A stretch of DNA of 17,958 nt from an uncultured Clostridia bacterium (GTDB lineage: Bacteria; Bacillota; Clostridia; TANB77; CAG-508). The first letter of the stretch is position 1. Each line of letters opens with the position of its first letter. The notes beneath the pieces were generated by a model, which worked only from the letters and a program-made list of their open reading frames with translations, did no database searches and was not told where the DNA came from. Both the position numbers and the translations under genes were made by a program. Below, one piece after another: positions 13,767-17,958 of the stretch. The stretch lies in NCBI GenBank assembly GCA_944388615.1, contig CALXJL010000020.1, positions 1-17,958 on the forward strand, written 5' to 3'.

Positions 13767-14633
13767 GTGAAATCACGCTGTATAAAAATTAACAATACAA
13801 ATATTATTAATTATATAATTTCCAGTTTAAACAAAATTAATAATATGAATTTACTATATTCTGTTAAAGAATTCAAAAAATATACCAATATTATTATTCA
13901 TTGTTCTAATGACTATGAAATCTTTTTAGAAGATTTATCAAATATTATCACAGATTCAATAATTATTTTTTATGAAAAAAGTATAATAAAAAATTTAATA
14001 GATTTTGATTATTTTTATTTTGATGATTTAGAGAAATTAAAAATATATAATATAGCTACAGATTTTTTATCTTCTGATGAATTTGAGGATTTAGATTTAT
14101 CAGAACGTTATAATGAAATTTGGAACTGTGTGTATTTTTATTTAAATGATAATAAAAGTATTGTTTTAAATGGTTTTGTAAATTTTAGACTTAGTTCATA
14201 TATAAGATATTTAGATACTATAGTTGATATTTCAGTTAATAAATATCTTGTTGATAAAGAATATACTCAGTTTATATCATTACTGCAAGCATATGTAGAT
14301 TCACATGATAGTAAAATAGAGCTTGTTCATTTAATTTACAATAATACTGACTCAATGCTTTTAGATCAAAACTTTAATATTATACCTATGTCTGGTAAAA
14401 TTTCATCTGCTAAATACCTGTCAGATATATCTTTTTCATGTAATGATTATATACTGAATTCTCTTATAAGTTTACTTCCGAAAAAAATTGATGTTCATAT
14501 TATAGGATATAAAGATGATTTTATAGGTACATTAGAAAATATTTTCAAAAATAAAATTCATATATGTTCAGACTGTAATATTTGCAAAACTTATAAATTA
14601 ATTTACAAACCAAATAATTTTTCAAAAATATAA
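13767..14633 (+). CDS. ytxC: Putative sporulation protein, YtxC family
   Basis: YtxC-family proteins are conserved in spore formers and their molecular role is unknown. The best match is the central block FVNFRLSSYIRYLDTIVDISV followed by NKYLVDKEYTQFISLLQAYVD. Late in the protein are NIIPMSGKISSAKYLSDISF and a short Cys cluster, CSDCNIC. The chosen start is GTG (13767-13769), preceded by AAAGGGG at good spacing, giving 288 residues. An ATG 18 codons upstream (13713) has no ribosome site and lies in probable promoter sequence. It is the only sizeable plus-strand gene here, bracketed by minus-strand genes, and it has its own terminator. No membrane segments were seen. I could not assign its sigma factor. 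Confidence 0.82.
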   Translation: MKSRCIKINNTNIINYIISSLNKINNMNLLYSVKEFKKYTNIIIHCSNDYEIFLEDLSNIITDSIIIFYEKSIIKNLIDFDYFYFDDLEKLKIYNIATDFLSSDEFEDLDLSERYNEIWNCVYFYLNDNKSIVLNGFVNFRLSSYIRYLDTIVDISVNKYLVDKEYTQFISLLQAYVDSHDSKIELVHLIYNNTDSMLLDQNFNIIPMSGKISSAKYLSDISFSCNDYILNSLISLLPKKIDVHIIGYKDDFIGTLENIFKNKIHICSDCNICKTYKLIYKPNNFSKI

Positions 14634-14661
14634 TAGACCAATTTTTTATTGATCTATTATA
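14629..14661. terminator. Bidirectional terminator between ytxC and the rhodanese gene
   Basis: TATAATAGA (14629-14637) pairs with TCTATTATA (14653-14661). After one mismatch three more pairs follow, around a 7-nt loop. T runs flank both ends. It overlaps the ytxC stop codon and lies 3 nt after the rhodanese stop. Confidence 0.75.
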
Positions 14662-14664
14662 TTT

Positions 14665-14952
14665 TTAATTATTTATTCCATCTATTAAATTATATACTTC
14701 ATTATACCCCATTGTTTTTAGTCTTTCTGCCGCTTTTTTACTCCTTTGTCCACTTGAACAATATACTATTATAGTAGCATTTTTATCCTTTACTTTGGAT
14801 TCCACACTTTTTAGTTCATATAATGGAATATTTATAGATTTTTCTAGCTTGTTCTCTTCATACTCCAATGGACTCCTCACATCAATAATAATAACATTAT
14901 TATTTTCCTTAATATTATTAAGTTCTTCCATTGTTATATTGATATAATCCAT
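14665..14952 (-). CDS. Rhodanese-like domain protein
   Basis: This is a single-domain rhodanese of 95 residues, likely a cytoplasmic sulfur carrier or sulfurtransferase. It has the IIDVRSPLEYEENKLEKSIN motif near the N terminus. The active-site loop is CSSGQRS (65-71), with Cys65 as the persulfide-forming residue. Its end, YNLIDGINN, matches the family's LxGGxxxW closing element but lacks the final Trp. The ribosome site is modest (GGTGAT before the ATG). The 90 nt between it and secF are almost pure A/T, and no firm promoter could be chosen. The physiological partner is unknown. Confidence 0.88.
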   Translation of the reverse strand: MDYINITMEELNNIKENNNVIIIDVRSPLEYEENKLEKSINIPLYELKSVESKVKDKNATIIVYCSSGQRSKKAAERLKTMGYNEVYNLIDGINN

Positions 14953-15042
14953 ACCATATCACCAAATCAAAATATAATAACGTATTATATATTATTATAT
15001 TATTTTACTTTAATTATGGCTACATAATATTATTAATTATTA

Positions 15043-15675
15043 CTATTCTTCACTAGGTTTATTTATTTGTTTTTCTTTTTCCGCTGTGAATACAGTTAAT
15101 ACAATTAAATATAAAACAATCGATATAGACATAGTTATTCTACTTATTGGTAATCTTGTTATTGAATATATACTTAATAATAACATCTGTGATAAAACTA
15201 ATTTTAATACCAATTCTATTAAAACTTTATATGGTTTCAATTTTTTGTATTTTATCATAGAATATATTGCCACTAAAACTGTGCTTATAGCTATTGCAAC
15301 TACAAAATGTTTAACTATATCTCTTCCTCTAACATTTGTATTATAATATCTTTCTATATCTTCAACATTATTAGACAATCCATATTTTTCATTTATTTTA
15401 TCATTTAATTGTAATAATTGCTCATCTGTATAATCACGTATTTTTATTGATATAGTATCTTCATCTTCACCAACTATATTTAATTTAAAATCTTGATTGT
15501 TAAAAACTTCTTTTGCCATTTGTTCTATATCTTTTAATTCGAATTCTGCATCTATTGTTATCTGTATTTGCTTATTCTCTGCATAATTCAAATCAAACAC
15601 TAATCCTTTAACAGCAATAAGTATAATCCCTATTATAATTATGATTACTGCTAAAATTCTTATTTTATTTTTCAT
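15043..15675 (-). CDS. secF: SecF-like membrane protein, shortened and divergent
   Basis: SecF partners SecD in the membrane, using the proton gradient to help pull proteins through SecYEG. Support here comes from position 29 nt after a SecD gene and from architecture. There is one N-terminal membrane helix (6-24), then LVFDLNYAENKQIQI, echoing the family's GLNYGIDFxGGTxI. An extracytoplasmic domain (~35-115) follows, then three more helices (119-141, 149-171, 179-198). It has 210 residues with 4 helices, whereas SecF usually has about 300 with 6. The C-terminal NDTVVVxDRxRE motif is missing. An AGAGGGG ribosome site precedes the ATG. Either the pair is functional in a reduced form or it has taken another role. 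Confidence 0.65.
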   Translation of the reverse strand: MKNKIRILAVIIIIIGIILIAVKGLVFDLNYAENKQIQITIDAEFELKDIEQMAKEVFNNQDFKLNIVGEDEDTISIKIRDYTDEQLLQLNDKINEKYGLSNNVEDIERYYNTNVRGRDIVKHFVVAIAISTVLVAIYSMIKYKKLKPYKVLIELVLKLVLSQMLLLSIYSITRLPISRITMSISIVLYLIVLTVFTAEKEKQINKPSEE

Positions 15676-15704
15676 TAATAACCCCTCTTTCTAATTATTT
15701 TACT

Positions 15705-17099
15705 TTATCTGTTAGTTAATATTTTTGTTATTACATAACTATAAGCTAGCCATATCATTATAGCCCATATTCCAACCATACCACAACTTGCAAGTGGTAA
15801 CCAGCTAGAAAATGTGAATACAATAGTCACAATTGCTAGAGGAATTATTATAATTATGCTTTTTAACATTACATCATCAAATACTTTTCTACTTTGATCA
15901 ACCTTATATCCCTTCAATACACTCCAAATAAAAACATAATTTAATATAACCATAAGAATTATTGTTGCTATACCTTCAATTGTTAAAATTACGTTTGTTA
16001 ATCTTATTATAAGTAATAAAGTCGCTATAAATCCGATATTAGTAAATATTTGTAGTAATCCATATTTTTTGAATTTAATAATCATAATTATTAATAAAAT
16101 AGCAAATATTACACCAATCACTATTAATACATTTCGAATATCATTTACTGTTATATCTGAAGCCTCATATATCTCATTATCAAGTACATAACTTATTGGC
16201 ATTTGTCCATTGTTTAAAGTTGCAACAAAACTACCGGCTTGTTGTAAATATTCAGTTAATTGATCGTTTGTAGATGATTCATTTCCCATTGTTAATTGCA
16301 ACACATCTCTTGATTCATCTTCCTCAAATGATATTGTTGTTAAAGTTTCATCATCAATTTTTACTTCTATCTGTTTTTCTACTGAATTTCCTTCTTCATC
16401 CGTTGTAGTAGTATAGTTTTTTGTAATATCTTTAAAAATAGCTCTTCCCTCTTTATCAAAATTAAATGTTATAGCTACCACATAATATGCTGTTCCACTT
16501 GTTGTAGCAGTTTGTGCAAGTCCTGCATCAACACTTTTTAATCTTGAATTATCCATTAACACTTCTTCAGTTTCTGCATCAACTATCTCAAATTTGCCCA
16601 TTGATGATAATGTTGATACTATAATATCTGTATCATCATTTTCTGGTACTTGAACTGTTATCAATCCATCAGAGGTATTTTGTCTTACAGTATATTCAAC
16701 AACTCCCAATGAATCTAATCTTTTTTCAATTATATTTTTACTAGTATTGTAATTATCTAATGTTAGAATTTCTGGTTTATTAATAGGTTCTTCTACAGTT
16801 GTAATCTCATCTTCAGTATTTTCTCCTTCTGTAGTTTCTTCTGCCCCAGTATCAGCTGTTGTACTATCTTCATCTTCTACTAAATTTCCATCTTTATCAT
16901 AGCTTTTTGTTTCTGTACTATCATCAACTTTTAAATTAATAATTCTACTTCCTTCTAAATCCATACCAAGTTGATATTCCGGAATTATATTTTTATACCT
17001 ATTTTTATCTCTTACAAATATACCAACAAATGATATTATTGATATTAAAACAACTACCAATATTGCCAAAATTCTTTTTAATAATTTTCCCTTATCCAC
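15705..17099 (-). CDS. secD: SecD-like protein translocase subunit, divergent
   Basis: This is the SecD half of the SecDF export motor. The 464 residues comprise an N-terminal helix (8-28), LGMDLEGSRIINLKVD (44-59, family LGLDLxGGxxLxLEVD) and an acidic Thr/Glu-rich linker (~62-105). The P1 repeat IIEKRLDSLGVVEYTVRQ (123-140) and FNFDKEGRAIFKDITKNY (212-229) follow. FVATLNNGQMPISYVLDNEI (291-310) comes next, then five C-terminal helices from 321. The conserved membrane motif GMAVDANV is replaced by ILMVILNYVF, so the Asp needed for proton coupling in E. coli SecD is absent. The start is GTG (17097-17099) with AGGAGGATG upstream, 12 nt after tmk. Confidence 0.82.
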   Translation of the reverse strand: MDKGKLLKRILAILVVVLISIISFVGIFVRDKNRYKNIIPEYQLGMDLEGSRIINLKVDDSTETKSYDKDGNLVEDEDSTTADTGAEETTEGENTEDEITTVEEPINKPEILTLDNYNTSKNIIEKRLDSLGVVEYTVRQNTSDGLITVQVPENDDTDIIVSTLSSMGKFEIVDAETEEVLMDNSRLKSVDAGLAQTATTSGTAYYVVAITFNFDKEGRAIFKDITKNYTTTTDEEGNSVEKQIEVKIDDETLTTISFEEDESRDVLQLTMGNESSTNDQLTEYLQQAGSFVATLNNGQMPISYVLDNEIYEASDITVNDIRNVLIVIGVIFAILLIIMIIKFKKYGLLQIFTNIGFIATLLLIIRLTNVILTIEGIATIILMVILNYVFIWSVLKGYKVDQSRKVFDDVMLKSIIIIIPLAIVTIVFTFSSWLPLASCGMVGIWAIMIWLAYSYVITKILTNR

Positions 17100-17111
17100 A
17101 ATTTCATCCTC

Positions 17112-17792
17112 CTAATTTTCGCGTATATCTTTTTCTATCTCGCGATATATTTCTTCATGTATATCATCAATTGAGCGCATTTTACCATTTCTAATACATT
17201 CTATTGTATTCCATCCATACTTGTCCGCAACATAACATGCTGCATTATAAGCATCTTCAAGATGTTTACTATCTCTTTCATGTATATCCTTTTTTTGAGT
17301 ATGAGAAAACTTATTTTCTCTGTTCTTTATAAGTTCTTGAACTTTTTCTGGAGATACTTTTAAGAAAAATACCTTAGTTGGTCTTGGCAGACCATATAAA
17401 TTAAATTCAAAATCATCTATCCATTCTAAAAACTTATCTCTTTCAATTTTATCAGATATTTTTCCGGCTTGATGTACCATATTAGCTGTAGTATATCTAT
17501 CAGCAATTACTATACCACCATTATTATAATATTCCTCTATTTCTTTTTTATATGTAGCATATCTATCTACAGCATAAAAAGTAGAGGCTATATATGGACT
17601 AACTTCTTTAGCGTTTTCACCAAATTCTCCAGATAAATACATTTTTACCAAAGATGATGAAGGACTATCATAATTTGGAAAACTAATTTTCAAATATTTA
17701 ATTCCTTCCTCATCTAATCTTTTTATCAATCTTTCATTTTGTGTTTGCTTTCCGCTTCCATCAGTACCATCTATTACAAATAATTTACCCAT
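17112..17792 (-). CDS. tmk: Thymidylate (dTMP) kinase
   Basis: Tmk phosphorylates dTMP to dTDP. The 226 residues carry the P-loop IDGTDGSGKQTQ (8-19) and the DRY motif in VIADRYTTANMVHQ, which binds dTMP. A lid-like stretch ENKFSHTQKKDIHERD follows. A slightly longer insert around SPYIASTFYAVDRYATYK also matches this kinase family. GGGAG precedes the ATG. It lies 17 nt after glmM and 12 nt before secD, so it appears cotranscribed with them. It also works downstream of the dCMP deaminase encoded elsewhere in this window, both serving dTTP supply. Confidence 0.92.
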   Translation of the reverse strand: MGKLFVIDGTDGSGKQTQNERLIKRLDEEGIKYLKISFPNYDSPSSSLVKMYLSGEFGENAKEVSPYIASTFYAVDRYATYKKEIEEYYNNGGIVIADRYTTANMVHQAGKISDKIERDKFLEWIDDFEFNLYGLPRPTKVFFLKVSPEKVQELIKNRENKFSHTQKKDIHERDSKHLEDAYNAACYVADKYGWNTIECIRNGKMRSIDDIHEEIYREIEKDIREN

Positions 17793-17810
17793 TTTTCTAC
17801 TCCCTTTTGT

Positions 17811-17958
17811 TTATTTCAAAGTTTTTTCTATTAGATCAGCTAAATCTTGTGCCTTTTTAGTTATATATTCTTGATTTTCTCCTTCTATCATAACTCTTAC
17901 TAATGGCTCTGTTCCAGATGGTCTAATAAGGACTCTTCCATTACCTGAAAATTCTTTT
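17811..17958 (-). CDS. glmM: Phosphoglucosamine mutase, C-terminal end (runs off the window)
   Basis: Only the last 49 residues are present. GNGRVLIRPSGTEPLVRVMI is the phosphate-binding RPSGTEP loop of the phosphohexomutase family, and the following helix ends in LADLIEKTLK before TAA. The pattern, especially the RVLxRPSGTEPLVRVM form, favours GlmM, which makes glucosamine-1-phosphate for peptidoglycan precursors. Phosphoglucomutase or phosphomannomutase cannot be excluded from this fragment. It heads the tmk-secD-secF run. Confidence 0.82.
   Translation of the reverse strand, partial: KEFSGNGRVLIRPSGTEPLVRVMIEGENQEYITKKAQDLADLIEKTLK

Noticed and set aside
14953..15042. A/T-rich inverted repeats between secF and the rhodanese gene
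   Set aside because: An 8-bp stem exists (14972-14990), but the region is nearly all A/T, so such stems are expected by chance.

Overview
This AT-rich window (roughly 27% G+C by eye) looks chromosomal and comes from an endospore-forming Firmicute, most likely class Clostridia. The clues are a SpoVT regulator, a YtxC-family sporulation protein, strong AGGAGG ribosome sites and several TTG or GTG starts. No rRNA, tRNA, CRISPR array or transposase gene was seen. Almost everything is on the minus strand, so transcription runs from high to low coordinates.

Reading in the direction of transcription, the window opens with the glmM 3' end, tmk, secD and secF (tightly spaced). A small rhodanese-like gene follows. 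Next comes a divergent pair: ytxC on the plus strand and a CofE-like ligase on the minus strand. Then come a 51-residue unknown gene with its own promoter and terminator, uvrA, and a dCMP deaminase gene, with a REP-like palindromic element between the last two. A tiny Asn-rich ORF on the plus strand separates that block from a cmk-like kinase, murD and recD2, which form an operon. After recD2 lie an unknown protein gene and a NUDIX protein gene, then comF, spoVT, an unknown 94-residue gene and the start of gapdh.

Most genes are housekeeping: cell-wall precursors (glmM, murD), nucleotide supply (tmk, cmk-like, dCMP deaminase), DNA repair (uvrA, recD2), protein export (secD/secF) and sporulation (spoVT, ytxC). 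The accessory signal is between recD2 and comF. A perfect 28-bp direct repeat lies once across the recD2 stop codon and once across the comF start, and it brackets about 2.1 kb holding two genes. Removing one repeat copy plus the intervening DNA would make recD2 and comF overlap by 8 nt (GTGATTAA), which is a natural operon junction. The segment therefore looks like an insertion that kept both flanking genes intact. One of its genes has clearly higher G+C than its neighbours and no recognised family. The other is a stand-alone protein that looks like the leucyl-tRNA synthetase editing (CP1) domain with a NUDIX hydrolase embedded in it. A second point of interest is the secD/secF pair, which is shortened and lacks the conserved membrane aspartate motif of proton-driven SecDF.
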